Shown piece by piece: positions 36,614-45,625 of a stretch of 64,000 bases of DNA. This DNA comes from Gemmatimonadota bacterium (GTDB lineage Bacteria > Gemmatimonadota > Gemmatimonadetes > Gemmatimonadales > GWC2-71-9): positions 62,001-126,000 of the forward strand of contig JAJCZX010000021.1 of the NCBI GenBank assembly GCA_029262195.1, in the 5' to 3' direction. How positions within the stretch are numbered: the stretch's first letter is position 1; each line of letters begins with the position of its first letter. Under the pieces are notes generated by a model. The model did no database searches, was not told the DNA's origin, and saw nothing but the letters and a program-made list of their open reading frames with translations. Made by a program: the position numbers and the translations under genes.

Positions 36614-37950
36614 TGCTTTCAGATACGATTGCTGCGATAGCCTCTCCCGCTGGCACGGGAGCCCTGTCTTTGATCAGAGTTAGCGGTGAACGCGCCGCAG
36701 AGATCGTGTCGCAAGTGATTCCCACTTTCGATCGCGGCAGTTCTAGAAGGCCCCATCTCGCACCGATCCGCAGCCCAGACACAGGGGATGTGCTGGATCA
36801 AGCAATTCACACATTTTTTCCTGGGCCCGGTTCGTTCACCGGCGAAGACGTTGTAGAGATTACCACCCATGGCGGACTCTTCATACCGTACGATGTACTT
36901 GCCGCTATTATGGCCGCCGGCGCCCGACAGGCCAGGCCCGGGGAATTTTCCATGCGCGCCGTTTTTAACGGAAAGATGGACCTCCTCCAGGCTGAAGCGG
37001 TCGGCGATCTCGTTGACTCCACTGCGGCGGCGCAGAGAACGGCGGCGTTGGCTCAGTTGGACAAAGGGCTGTCGCGCCGGATTGAAAAGCTGAAGGCCAG
37101 GGTTTTGGACTTAGAGGCCTTTATGTCCTACGACATCGACTTTCCCGAAGAGGATGATGGCCCGATCTCTCAAAAAAAGATTGTGGAGGCAACAAAATCG
37201 GCGAGCGATGAAATTGAAGCTCTCCTGGCCACCGCCCACGACGGCGAGATGCTCAGAGAAGGGGCTCTTGTGGTAATAGCAGGTCGGCCGAACTCCGGAA
37301 AATCGTCGTTGTTTAACGCCATGATCGGGTTTGATCGTGCAATCGTCACCGACATCGCGGGTACGACAAGGGATGCAATAGAAGCTCCCGTATCATGCGA
37401 TGGTTTTCCGATTCGACTGGTCGACACCGCTGGACTGCGAGAAAGCGATGATTTTATTGAGCAGCTTGGAATCGAAGTCAGTCGTCGCTACGTCGATGCG
37501 GCCGATATCGTGGTCCTGTGCGTGGAAGCTGGCAGGGGCCTATCGGAAGAAGAAGAATCTTTTCGGGATTCCATCGACTCAACCGTTGTCGTGGTGAGCA
37601 CGAAGTCAGATTTGTTGACCGACAACACCGGCGGCCCCAATTCGGTGTCTGCGGTAAATGGCTCCGGCCTCGCCGAGTTAAGGAAGACGCTCGCGACCGA
37701 GGCATTCGGAAACCAACTGACTCGAACCGATGATCAACCTGCCCTGACGCGGGCCAGACACCGTGCCGCCCTTGAAAAGGCTCGTGTCGAACTAAAACAA
37801 TTTTCCGATGCACTCGCCATGGGAACAGACGCAGTGGTGGCATCTGTTCATTTGCGCGCAGCTATTTCGATGTTAGAGGACGTAGTGGGCGTGATTACGA
37901 CCGAAGATGTACTGGAAACGGTCTTCAGTAAATTTTGTATCGGAAAGTAG
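36613..37950 (+). CDS. mnmE: tRNA modification GTPase MnmE
   Basis: 445 residues. N-terminal tetrahydrofolate-binding domain begins DTIAAIASPAGTGALSLIRVSG; the central helical domain holds a GTPase with GRPNSGKSSLFNAM (P-loop), TDIAGTTRD, DTAGLRES and STKSD in place of NKXD; the C-terminus is FCIGK with the catalytic Cys. With MnmG it installs the C5 substituent on wobble uridine. Start GTG 36613 overlaps the yidC stop (TAGTG); the frame is open further upstream within yidC, but that part has no family match. Confidence 0.96.
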   Translation: MLSDTIAAIASPAGTGALSLIRVSGERAAEIVSQVIPTFDRGSSRRPHLAPIRSPDTGDVLDQAIHTFFPGPGSFTGEDVVEITTHGGLFIPYDVLAAIMAAGARQARPGEFSMRAVFNGKMDLLQAEAVGDLVDSTAAAQRTAALAQLDKGLSRRIEKLKARVLDLEAFMSYDIDFPEEDDGPISQKKIVEATKSASDEIEALLATAHDGEMLREGALVVIAGRPNSGKSSLFNAMIGFDRAIVTDIAGTTRDAIEAPVSCDGFPIRLVDTAGLRESDDFIEQLGIEVSRRYVDAADIVVLCVEAGRGLSEEEESFRDSIDSTVVVVSTKSDLLTDNTGGPNSVSAVNGSGLAELRKTLATEAFGNQLTRTDDQPALTRARHRAALEKARVELKQFSDALAMGTDAVVASVHLRAAISMLEDVVGVITTEDVLETVFSKFCIGK

Positions 37951-38895
37951 TCAGGCGGTTTGGATATCCGCAGCGTTTTGATCCGCTGCAAGGCATTCTT
38001 CAGCTGATGCGCGAAGTGCCTCCGCCAGTCCCATGTCGGAAACTGCGGCTTCGACCATTCGTTCGCCCAGGTAATAACCGGCCCTTTCGGGTATGACTTT
38101 TCCGGATACAAGGCGCGCAGCCGGACTCATCCCGCCGGAGAGATAGCGCAGTCGATAGCCGAGGCCGGTTTTTTCAAGTTCTGGTGTCACGGCGTTTCTG
38201 AGAAACGCTTCCAGTTCCCGCAATCTCTTGTATTGCCGCCTTCCGTAACCGAGATAGTCACAATTGTCCCGGTCAGGCACCGCCATACGTGACGCGGTCA
38301 CGGCGAGCCCTTCGTTTACAAACAACTCGAGCAACTTCACCCGGCTGCCGGTTTCCCAGTAGTCGTAGAATCCGTTTGAGCTTTGCACGATATGCGAAAT
38401 TTCGGAACGACTGCGCGGCGACGTATAGCGCACGGTGTGTGCTATTTCGTGCGCGATCCAAAGGGGAATGAGGTCGGGTGACAAACCCAGTCCGTAGGTT
38501 TCGGGATTGGCGCGCCCGGTGAAATGCTCCAGGCATATGAAGGCCACTCCTTTCCCGTCAACCACCAGCTCACCAGCATTTGCGCCACCTACGCCCACCA
38601 TCAAGTAGACATCGAAGTCCTGGTCGATTTCGAAGAGGTCTCGGCATTTTTCGATTGTATTTTCGGCCAGAGATTCTATGTCATGCTGCTCGAGCATACG
38701 ACGGAGGTCTTGCCGTCCGGCTTTCAACGCGCGTTGAATTATTTCATCAACGTGTGGACTCTCAAGATCGAGAACGTAGTTACTCCAGTAAGCGGAGAGA
38801 ACAGGCTCGTGATTTTTTAGGTACTGGTGGTATGCGCCCAGGGGGTCGGGCGACTGTAAAAGAGAGAGGAACTCTGGAACGAGATTCTTGAGCAT
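37951..38895 (-). CDS. DUF2268-like putative zinc protease
   Basis: 314 residues without a signal peptide. A gluzincin-like motif HEIAHTVRY (HEXXH) near residue 155 is followed about 45 residues later by LLELFVNEGLAVTASR, which supplies a likely third zinc ligand Glu. The layout and the ending with SPAARLVSGKVIPERAGYYLGERMVE fit DUF2268-type predicted Zn-dependent proteases. MLKNLVPEF at 38895 was preferred to an in-frame start at 38943. It lies beyond the terminator of the holA operon and meets mnmE tail to tail with no gap. Confidence 0.75.
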   Translation of the reverse strand: MLKNLVPEFLSLLQSPDPLGAYHQYLKNHEPVLSAYWSNYVLDLESPHVDEIIQRALKAGRQDLRRMLEQHDIESLAENTIEKCRDLFEIDQDFDVYLMVGVGGANAGELVVDGKGVAFICLEHFTGRANPETYGLGLSPDLIPLWIAHEIAHTVRYTSPRSRSEISHIVQSSNGFYDYWETGSRVKLLELFVNEGLAVTASRMAVPDRDNCDYLGYGRRQYKRLRELEAFLRNAVTPELEKTGLGYRLRYLSGGMSPAARLVSGKVIPERAGYYLGERMVEAAVSDMGLAEALRASAEECLAADQNAADIQTA

Positions 38896-38941
38896 TGGCC
38901 GCACACAATGTGTGTGGTTTTTTCCCCGGTGACAAGACCTC

Positions 38942-38971
38942 AAAAAAAACGCTACGAAAAAAGTAGCGTTT
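38942..38971 (-). terminator. Terminator at the end of the holA-rhomboid operon
   Basis: Perfect 9-base stem AAACGCTAC / GTAGCGTTT around a 7-base A-rich loop; on the minus strand it is followed by an eight-base U tract. 38 bases downstream of the rhomboid stop. Confidence 0.92.
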
Positions 38972-39008
38972 CGAAAATTAGTTGACGTACTGGCAGCTTT
39001 TGGGCTTG

Positions 39009-39815
39009 TTAGTTTCGGCCCATATGTTTGCTCGACTCGTCGAGGATTCGGAGTTCTTCGTTGGTCAGGCTGTCGATTCCGCTCGCCGAAATTTTATCCA
39101 ACACGCGATCAACGTCGCGGTAATGTTTTTCGTCCTTCCAGCGTGAAGGTTTTTTGGGTTGTTCGGTTTTGTGTTTTGCGGTTGGGTGAACGAGGATTTC
39201 GGGCGGGGTGGGTTTGGCGTAATGGGGCGCAGCTTCACGTCCAGCTCTGGTCCAGTACAAATAGATTCCTCCGGCTAGAAAGCCGCCGAGGTGAGCGAAG
39301 TGCGCGACGCCGTCTGAGGATCCCAGAACACCGAGGAAAAGGGAACTCGCTGCAAGAAAACCCACCAACCACTTGACCTTGATCGGAATCGGCAGCGGAA
39401 AAACCATTATTTCGTTGTCCGGCCAATAGAAGGCAAACGCTAAAGCAATTCCATATACTGCAGCTGAAGCACCGATGATTGGAGCCTGAGGCACGAAAAC
39501 AAAAGACAGCGCAGCTCCACCTACGCCGCAAATCGCGTAGTAAACCGGGTACCGGTCACCAAGTTTTCCCTCAACCGCTGATCCAAAGAAAAACAGTACC
39601 AGCATGTTGAACGCCAGGTGCAGCAAGCCCCCATGAAGGAACATGTAAGTGAAAGCCGTCCACGGTTGTTGGGCGATGAGGGCGGGTACAAAAGCCAGTC
39701 CACCCAGCCCGGAGTCAACAAACAGTGTGATTTGGAGGAGGTACACGATCGCGTTGGCCACGATGATTCGTCGTGTCCACGGCGCAAGAGCGAATGGAGA
39801 TGATTTTGTATACAT
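39009..39815 (-). CDS. Rhomboid-family intramembrane serine protease
   Basis: 268 residues with six predicted helices (about 15-205) and a soluble C-terminal tail. Catalytic Ser lies in IIGASAAVYGIAL and the partner His in VAHFAHLGGFLAG. The first loop carries WTAFTYMFLHGGLLHLAFNM, with the conserved HxxxxHxxxN-like pattern. The tail (about 210-268) is charged and contains a short ILDKISASGIDSLTNEELRIL helix pair. It cleaves membrane proteins within the bilayer; substrates unknown. Last gene of the operon, 50 bases after ddl. Confidence 0.93.
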   Translation of the reverse strand: MYTKSSPFALAPWTRRIIVANAIVYLLQITLFVDSGLGGLAFVPALIAQQPWTAFTYMFLHGGLLHLAFNMLVLFFFGSAVEGKLGDRYPVYYAICGVGGAALSFVFVPQAPIIGASAAVYGIALAFAFYWPDNEIMVFPLPIPIKVKWLVGFLAASSLFLGVLGSSDGVAHFAHLGGFLAGGIYLYWTRAGREAAPHYAKPTPPEILVHPTAKHKTEQPKKPSRWKDEKHYRDVDRVLDKISASGIDSLTNEELRILDESSKHMGRN

Positions 39816-39865
39816 GGTCTATTGTATGATATCTCCGAGAGGTACCAGTTGTTCCTGAGCCCCTC

Positions 39866-40858
39866 TCATGCAAGAGCCAGGGAACAGATTTGGTTGCACA
39901 GGGAGTCGAAGTCGATTCCTTCTGCGGCCGCAGATTGGGGTAGGAGGCTGGTTCCTGTCATTCCCGGGAGTGTGTTGGCCTCGAGGCAAAAAACGCCTTC
40001 AGCGGACACCAGGAAGTCAATTCTAGAAAAGTGTTTCAGGCCCAGGGCTCGGTGGACCTCAAGGGCCAACTCTTTGAGTCGTCTTTCCAGCTTCTCGTCA
40101 ACTGGAGCCGGGAAAATTTCCTGGCTCATTCCCGGCGTGTATTTGCATTCGTAGTCAAAGATTTCGTGCTCGGGGATGATTTCACCGACAGCCAGGGCGC
40201 GTTCACCCAAAACGCCGACAGTGAATTCACGTCCGGAAACGTACAATTCGCACATTACATCTTTGTCATACAATAAAGCTTCTTGGACTGCCGACACGAG
40301 ATCTTCAGGTCGACGAACTACCGAAAGGCCCACAGTAGAACCCACTCTCGACGGTTTTACGATCAACGGGAAACCCAGGTGGGTGACATCGGTATCCCGT
40401 CCATTCCACATGACCCAATCGGGAGTTGGTACGCTAGCTTCACGCATCAGCGACTTGGCTCTGTCTTTATCCATCGCGTTTCGGCTCCCGGTTGGCCCGC
40501 TTCCGGCGTAACGGACCCCGGCGTTATCCAACTCTTCCTGGAGGTCGCCTCCTTCTCCCTGCTCTCCGTGGAGGATGATCACTACGAGGTCGGCGTTCAA
40601 AACATCGGAGGATCCAAGAGCGCCTGTCTGTTCTTCTAATTCACGCCAATTCACGACACTGGAATGGTCCGGAGCGGCCCTTGAAACAGCTGACTTCAAT
40701 AATTTGGATTCCCTCTCGGGAGTCATTGGTCCGGTGACAGTATCTACTACAGTGACATCGTGTCCGGAATTGCGAAGCGAAACAACAACCTGAGCCGCAC
40801 CAGCGAATGCCACATCGCGTTCAGCAGTGGAGCCGCCGGTTAGCACGGTGATTTTCAT
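39866..40858 (-). CDS. ddl: D-alanine--D-alanine ligase
   Basis: 330 residues. Joins two D-Ala for peptidoglycan precursor synthesis. N-terminal GGSTAERDVAFAGA, the ATP-grasp core with MDKDRAKSLMREASVPTPDW, FPLIVKPSRVGSTVGLSVV, the omega-loop region KYTPGMSQEIFPAP, and the metal site RIDFLVSAEGVFCLEANTLPGMTGTSLLP. The GSTVGLS loop is intact. Overlaps the upstream queD stop by 4 bases. Confidence 0.96.
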   Translation of the reverse strand: MKITVLTGGSTAERDVAFAGAAQVVVSLRNSGHDVTVVDTVTGPMTPERESKLLKSAVSRAAPDHSSVVNWRELEEQTGALGSSDVLNADLVVIILHGEQGEGGDLQEELDNAGVRYAGSGPTGSRNAMDKDRAKSLMREASVPTPDWVMWNGRDTDVTHLGFPLIVKPSRVGSTVGLSVVRRPEDLVSAVQEALLYDKDVMCELYVSGREFTVGVLGERALAVGEIIPEHEIFDYECKYTPGMSQEIFPAPVDEKLERRLKELALEVHRALGLKHFSRIDFLVSAEGVFCLEANTLPGMTGTSLLPQSAAAEGIDFDSLCNQICSLALA

Positions 40859-41238
40859 CCCGGCCTGTAAACCACTCTGTATTGAGCAGCCTCCCAGATC
40901 TCCACTTCCTCAATGGCAATGTTGTGGTTGTCGGTAAATTGCGAAGTAACCCGTTCCGAAACCAAGCGTGCGATGTTTTCGGCCGTCGGCGGAACCGTGT
41001 TGAACGGGGGGATTTCGTTTAGATATTGGTGGTCAAACTCCGCTGTTGCCTGGGTTATAGCTGTTTCGATATCTCGAAAGTCCACTCCCATGCCGTTGGC
41101 AGCTAGTTTGTTCTCTTCCATTCGGACGGTCAACCGAACTGTCCAATTATGTCCATGGAAACGCTCGCAGAGGGGCACACCTGGAAGGGTGTGTGCGGCT
41201 GAAAACGAGGTTTCCGCAGATAAAAGGAAATAGCCCAT
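40855..41238 (-). CDS. queD: 6-carboxytetrahydropterin synthase / PTPS-like protein
   Basis: 127 residues. Zinc ligands and catalytic cysteine are present: FSAAHTLP (first His), CERFHGHNW (catalytic Cys and HGH pair), then VDFRDIE, FDHQYLNEI and PTAENIARLV, and EVEIWEA near the end. The CX3HGH arrangement favours QueD (preQ0 pathway) over eukaryotic-type PTPS. No other queuosine gene is in the window. Within the operon: 3 bases after the cystathionine synthase, 4-base overlap with ddl. Confidence 0.9.
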   Translation of the reverse strand: MGYFLLSAETSFSAAHTLPGVPLCERFHGHNWTVRLTVRMEENKLAANGMGVDFRDIETAITQATAEFDHQYLNEIPPFNTVPPTAENIARLVSERVTSQFTDNHNIAIEEVEIWEAAQYRVVYRPG

Positions 41239-41241
41239 CGA

Positions 41242-42630
41242 TCAGCGGATACCGGCTTTGTGTCGAAGGACGTCGTGCCGCGTCACGATTCCTGCGAAAT
41301 CCTCGCCAGTTTTTATCATTGCTGCTGACACGTCGTGGGACAAAAGAGACGACAAATTGTCGAGGTTTGTGTTGCCATCGACCACCGGAAAGGCCTGATC
41401 CATGTGCTCTTCCACGCTACCTTCAAGGATCTTCGGGTTTGAAATTCCCTTGGCCATCAACTGTGCTTCGGTTACCGATCCTACGCATTCCGAACCTGTC
41501 ACAACCGGCAACTGGGAGACGTTGTACGTGGACATCAGGTTTATGGCCTGGCGGACCGTAGCGTTTGGGGCCACAATCACCAACTTGGGATCGGCGTCAC
41601 CTTTTTCATCCAACAACTGGCGGGCGGTGACCGGCTCAGCGTCCATCATCTGGTTTTCCCGCATCCAATCATCACTATAAAGTTTGGATAGATACCTCTC
41701 CCCGGTGTCGCAGAAAACAGTGACGATCAAAGCGTTCGGGTCGTTCAACTCCTGTGCCACCTGGAGAGCAACGACCATATTGAACCCTGAGCTCCCACCA
41801 ACGAACATTCCTTCTTCCTGGGTTATTCGCCGGGCCATCTGGAAGGACTCGGGATCGGTGACGCTACGGAACTCGTCTATGTAGTCAAAAGCCAGGATTC
41901 CCGGAATTTTGTCTCCTCCGACACCTTCAACTTTATAGGGGTGGGTGTCGAGATTCTCTTCGTTTCTGCTAAAGGCCCCGTACATAGAACCGACTGGATC
42001 GGGCGCGATAACCTTGATGGCGGGGTTCTTTTCTTTCAAAAAACGTCCAGCTCCGCTGACAAACCCTCCTGTTCCTGCTCCAGCAATCAGATGGGTCACT
42101 TTCCCATCAGTTTGCTCCCAGATCTCAGGGCCGCTGGATTCGTAATGAGCTTGAGAGTTTATCTCATTGTAAAACTGGTTTGCGAAAACAGAGTTTGGTG
42201 TATCTGCAACGATCTGTTTCGCTTTCATGAAGTAACTGTCGGGATGATCTGGCGGCACCGCTGTGGGTGTGACCACAACCTCCGCTCCGTAGGCTCGCAG
42301 GAGTTTTACTTTTTCGTGGGACATTTTGTCGGGCATAGTGAAAACGCACTTGTAGCCTTTCATGGCCGCGGCCATAGCCAGCGCGATTCCGGTGTTGCCC
42401 GAGGTGCCTTCGACAACAACCCCACCAGGCTTCAGCTCGCCCGTTTTTTCAGCTTCTTCGATAATGGCCAGACCGATCCGATCCTTGACCGACCCACCAG
42501 GATTTAGAAACTCTGCTTTCGCATAAACCGGTGTAACACAGTCACCGACTACCGAATTGACCCGGATCATGGGGGTCCACCCGACTGTGTGAATTATGTG
42601 ATCGTACGGTTTTTCGTGGCTGTGTTTCAT
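41242..42630 (-). CDS. Cystathionine beta-synthase with CBS domain pair
   Basis: 462 residues. The PLP fold-type II domain (about 1-325) has the Schiff-base lysine in NPGGSVKDRIG and phosphate loop GTSGNTGIALA, plus GGSSGFN late in the domain. Two CBS motifs follow (about 335-460: VAPNATVRQAINLMSTYNVSQLPVV and AFPVVDGNTNLDNLSS...GIVTRHDVLR). This domain set is that of cystathionine beta-synthase; cysteine synthase activity cannot be excluded. Cytosolic, in transsulfuration. Start overlaps the upstream gene by 4 bases. Confidence 0.92.
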   Translation of the reverse strand: MKHSHEKPYDHIIHTVGWTPMIRVNSVVGDCVTPVYAKAEFLNPGGSVKDRIGLAIIEEAEKTGELKPGGVVVEGTSGNTGIALAMAAAMKGYKCVFTMPDKMSHEKVKLLRAYGAEVVVTPTAVPPDHPDSYFMKAKQIVADTPNSVFANQFYNEINSQAHYESSGPEIWEQTDGKVTHLIAGAGTGGFVSGAGRFLKEKNPAIKVIAPDPVGSMYGAFSRNEENLDTHPYKVEGVGGDKIPGILAFDYIDEFRSVTDPESFQMARRITQEEGMFVGGSSGFNMVVALQVAQELNDPNALIVTVFCDTGERYLSKLYSDDWMRENQMMDAEPVTARQLLDEKGDADPKLVIVAPNATVRQAINLMSTYNVSQLPVVTGSECVGSVTEAQLMAKGISNPKILEGSVEEHMDQAFPVVDGNTNLDNLSSLLSHDVSAAMIKTGEDFAGIVTRHDVLRHKAGIR

Positions 42631-43034
42631 GGAGTCTCGTTACCTGAAGCTGCTTCCGGGTTTCGGAAATCAACTGGCTGAAGAAAAGTACCGGCGACCG
42701 GCACGCCATCCTGGCGAGCGGGAGCAAACTGCATTTCGGCGACACCGAGAAGGGCAGCGGAGTCGAGTTGGAGATTTCCGCTGCTCTCAACGACAATAGC
42801 GGAATCCGAGTGTATGGAACCGGTTTCATCGACGAAGAGCCGTAAAATGACTCGGCCTTCCACTCCCTGGTCGAAGAGGTCGGGAGGATAGGCAACCGGC
42901 GATTCGGCATTGGTGGCGACAGGTGCCTCGTAACCGGTTCGGTCATCTCGGGTTTCCTCGTCACCACTGGAAACGTCGTCACCGCCGGGTGTACACGCCG
43001 TGGCCAGGGCCACCATCGCAACTAGTTTTTTCAA
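42627..43034 (-). CDS. TonB C-terminal-like small lipoprotein
   Basis: 135 residues. Lipobox ALATAC (Cys14). After a short acidic linker the rest resembles a TonB C-terminal domain: YPPDLFDQGVEGRVILRLFVDETGSI, then SSGNLQLDSAALLGVAEMQFAPARQDGVPVAGTFLQPV. There is no N-terminal TM anchor with proline-rich span, so it is not an energy-transducing TonB; it may be a periplasmic binding or stress-linked domain. It overlaps mutS upstream and the cystathionine synthase downstream, both by 4 bases. Confidence 0.82.
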   Translation of the reverse strand: MKKLVAMVALATACTPGGDDVSSGDEETRDDRTGYEAPVATNAESPVAYPPDLFDQGVEGRVILRLFVDETGSIHSDSAIVVESSGNLQLDSAALLGVAEMQFAPARQDGVPVAGTFLQPVDFRNPEAASGNETP

Positions 43035-45625
43035 CCTTCCTCCGCGCGTTTCTTGAGTTCAACCAATCTGGTCAGGGCTTCAATGGGTGTCATCGAGTTC
43101 GGGTCCAACGATCGGAGGTCGGACACCAATGGAGATTCTGCTTCGAAAAGTGGCAATTGGTTTGAGTCGGATGGTGGCGGTGGAGCGCCTGGCACAACCC
43201 GATGGTCTCTTTCCAATACTCCAAGCACGTCCCAGGCTCTTGCTACCAGAAGGTCCGGCAAACCTGCCAGTTTACCAACGTGTATTCCATAGGACTTGTC
43301 GGCTCCGCCGTATTCCAGCTTGTGCTTAAAAACAATGTCGTCGCCGGTATCGATAACCGCCACGTTCATGTTCAAAGCGTGTTGCAGTTCCTCGGTCAAC
43401 TGGGTGAGTTCATGATAGTGTGTCGCGAAAATCGTTTTGCATCCGATCGTGTCGTGGAGGTGTTCGGTCACGGCCCACGCAATCGCGACCCCGTCGTATG
43501 TTGACGTTCCTCTTCCAATTTCGTCAAGCAACACCAGGCTGTTGGCGGTTGCCCCCTGAATAATAGAACTGGTTTCGGACATCTCCACCATGAAAGTAGA
43601 TTGCCCCTGGACAAGATTGTCACTGGCGCCGACCCGCGTGAAAATCCTGTCGGTGACTCCAATGCGGGCTCTGGTTGCTGGAACGAACGATCCCATTTGA
43701 GCCATTGCAACCGCCATTCCAACCTGCCGGAGGATCGTAGACTTGCCGGCCATGTTCGGTCCTGTGAGCAACACAACGCGCTGGCTGTCATCCAAACGCA
43801 CATCGTTGGGAATGAATTTTCCGCGAGGCATCATTTGTTCGACAACGGGATGACGGCATTGGCCGAGATCAAGTTCTGATCCCATGGTCATCTCTGGGCG
43901 GCAATAATTTTCGCGTCGCGCCACGTCGGCCAGGGATTGAAAAACATCCAATTCAGCCGTTAGGCGGGCGACTGACTGCAAACGCTCAATCCGTTCGCCC
44001 ACCTGATTGCAGAGGTCTCTGACAATTTCGCGTTCAAGTTCGTCAATGCGATCTTCGGCTGTGAGGATCTTCTCTTCGTACTCTTTGAGTTCGGGGGTTA
44101 TAAACCTTTCGGCGTTAGTCAGGGTTTGCCGACGGTCGTAGTCGGCGGGAACCGAATCTTTGTGGGACTTGGTGATTTCCAGGTAATAGCCGAAAACCCG
44201 ATTGAATCCAACTTTAAGGTTGGAAATTCCGGTTCGCTCTCGCTCTCGGGTTTGTAATTGAGTCAGGAATTGCTTTCCTCCGTCGCGCAGTCCGCGGAAC
44301 TCATCCAGTTGCGCGTTCGCTCCGGACGCCACGGTGTCAGCGTCGCCAATCCTCCCTGGGGGCGTCTCACAGAGAGTATTCACCAGGATGTCGTTGAGGT
44401 CGGCCATCGGGTCGAATTTGTCGGAGATACGATTCAGTCCGGCGCTTGTTTCGAGGGTGTCAAATTTGTTAAGCGTGTCGAGCACAATCGGAATACGTCC
44501 CAGCGAGTCTCTCAGGCCCCCGAGGTCCCGTGGAGTCGCTCTACCCGAAGCGGCTCGAGCGGACAGCCGCTCGATATCCCGAATACCATCCAGGGCCTCG
44601 CGAAGCAAATCACGTCCGGGGTTGTCATTGAACAAAACCTCGACGGAGTCGAGCCGGATCTCTATTTCTTCGATATCATTGGATGGTGCCAGCAGGCGCT
44701 GTCGCAAAAGTCTTGCGCCCATGGGCGTCTGGGTTTGATCGAGGACACCGGAGAGGGTTAGGGCATCGTCCTGTCCCCTCAAAGATGTTACGAGTTCGAG
44801 ATTGCGGCGGGTCATCTCGTCCAGCACAATTCCGTCGGCCCTGCGGATGGTCGGTCGAGCTAATTGTGTCTGTCCCGTAGGTTGGATTTCGGCCATGTAA
44901 CGGAATAATCCTGCCGCAGCAGCAAGAGCGGGCCAATCGCTTTTTTCTATTCCCAGTCCTTCTACGCCCGCCACCCCGAAACGGCCCGACAGGTCGTCTC
45001 GAGCCTCAGCCGCGTCAAATTCCCAGGCTTCGCGGGTGGTAATGAGGGCGTTGAGTGATTCGACGGGGCTGTTGTCAGGTAACACGATTTCGCGGGGAGA
45101 ATAGAATCCGATTGCCGATTCAAGGCCGTCGGAGGGGGCCGTTTCGAGAAAAAACTCCCCGGTGGAAAGGTCTATCGCAGCAATACCTAAAACGTCACCC
45201 GGGTAAAGAGAAACAATGAAGTTGTTCCGGGCGCGATCCAACCAATCGCCCTCCACAACGACTCCAGGAGTGATTGTTTCGATGACTTCTCGGCGTACGA
45301 TTCCTTTTGCGGTCTTAGGATCTTCCACCTGTTCGCAAATGGCTACTCGGTGGCCTGCCTCTATCAATTTCTTGAGGTAGTCGTTGGCTGCTTTCACAGG
45401 GATTCCGGCCAGAGGAACGCGGGCCGCCCCGCCGTTGTTGCGGGACGTAAGGGTTAGCCCCAGCACCCTTGAACCAAGCTCGGCGTCCTCGTAAAACATT
45501 TCGTAGAAATCACCCATCCGAAAAAAGACGATCGAGTCCTGGTGCTGGGACTTGATGTCCTTGTACTGCTTCATCAGAGGTGTCTCTTTTTCTTTGGCGA
45601 CGCCTCCCTTTGTTTTAGGGGTCAA
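43031..45625 (-). CDS. mutS: DNA mismatch repair protein MutS
   Basis: 864 residues. The mismatch-reading motif FYEMF occurs in FFRMGDFYEMFYEDA near residue 40. The ATPase domain has GPNMAGKSTILRQVGMAVAMAQMGSFVPA, VLLDEIGRGTSTYDG and FATHYHELTQL. A short C-terminal tail ends ALTRLVELKKRAEE. Recognises mismatches and recruits MutL, which is not in the window. The start ATG overlaps the SPOR gene's stop. Confidence 0.97.
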   Translation of the reverse strand: MTPKTKGGVAKEKETPLMKQYKDIKSQHQDSIVFFRMGDFYEMFYEDAELGSRVLGLTLTSRNNGGAARVPLAGIPVKAANDYLKKLIEAGHRVAICEQVEDPKTAKGIVRREVIETITPGVVVEGDWLDRARNNFIVSLYPGDVLGIAAIDLSTGEFFLETAPSDGLESAIGFYSPREIVLPDNSPVESLNALITTREAWEFDAAEARDDLSGRFGVAGVEGLGIEKSDWPALAAAAGLFRYMAEIQPTGQTQLARPTIRRADGIVLDEMTRRNLELVTSLRGQDDALTLSGVLDQTQTPMGARLLRQRLLAPSNDIEEIEIRLDSVEVLFNDNPGRDLLREALDGIRDIERLSARAASGRATPRDLGGLRDSLGRIPIVLDTLNKFDTLETSAGLNRISDKFDPMADLNDILVNTLCETPPGRIGDADTVASGANAQLDEFRGLRDGGKQFLTQLQTRERERTGISNLKVGFNRVFGYYLEITKSHKDSVPADYDRRQTLTNAERFITPELKEYEEKILTAEDRIDELEREIVRDLCNQVGERIERLQSVARLTAELDVFQSLADVARRENYCRPEMTMGSELDLGQCRHPVVEQMMPRGKFIPNDVRLDDSQRVVLLTGPNMAGKSTILRQVGMAVAMAQMGSFVPATRARIGVTDRIFTRVGASDNLVQGQSTFMVEMSETSSIIQGATANSLVLLDEIGRGTSTYDGVAIAWAVTEHLHDTIGCKTIFATHYHELTQLTEELQHALNMNVAVIDTGDDIVFKHKLEYGGADKSYGIHVGKLAGLPDLLVARAWDVLGVLERDHRVVPGAPPPPSDSNQLPLFEAESPLVSDLRSLDPNSMTPIEALTRLVELKKRAEEG

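Noticed and set aside
41941-42507. A 188-residue open frame antisense to cystathionine beta-synthase
   Set aside because: Composition is shadow-like and the sense-strand gene is certain.
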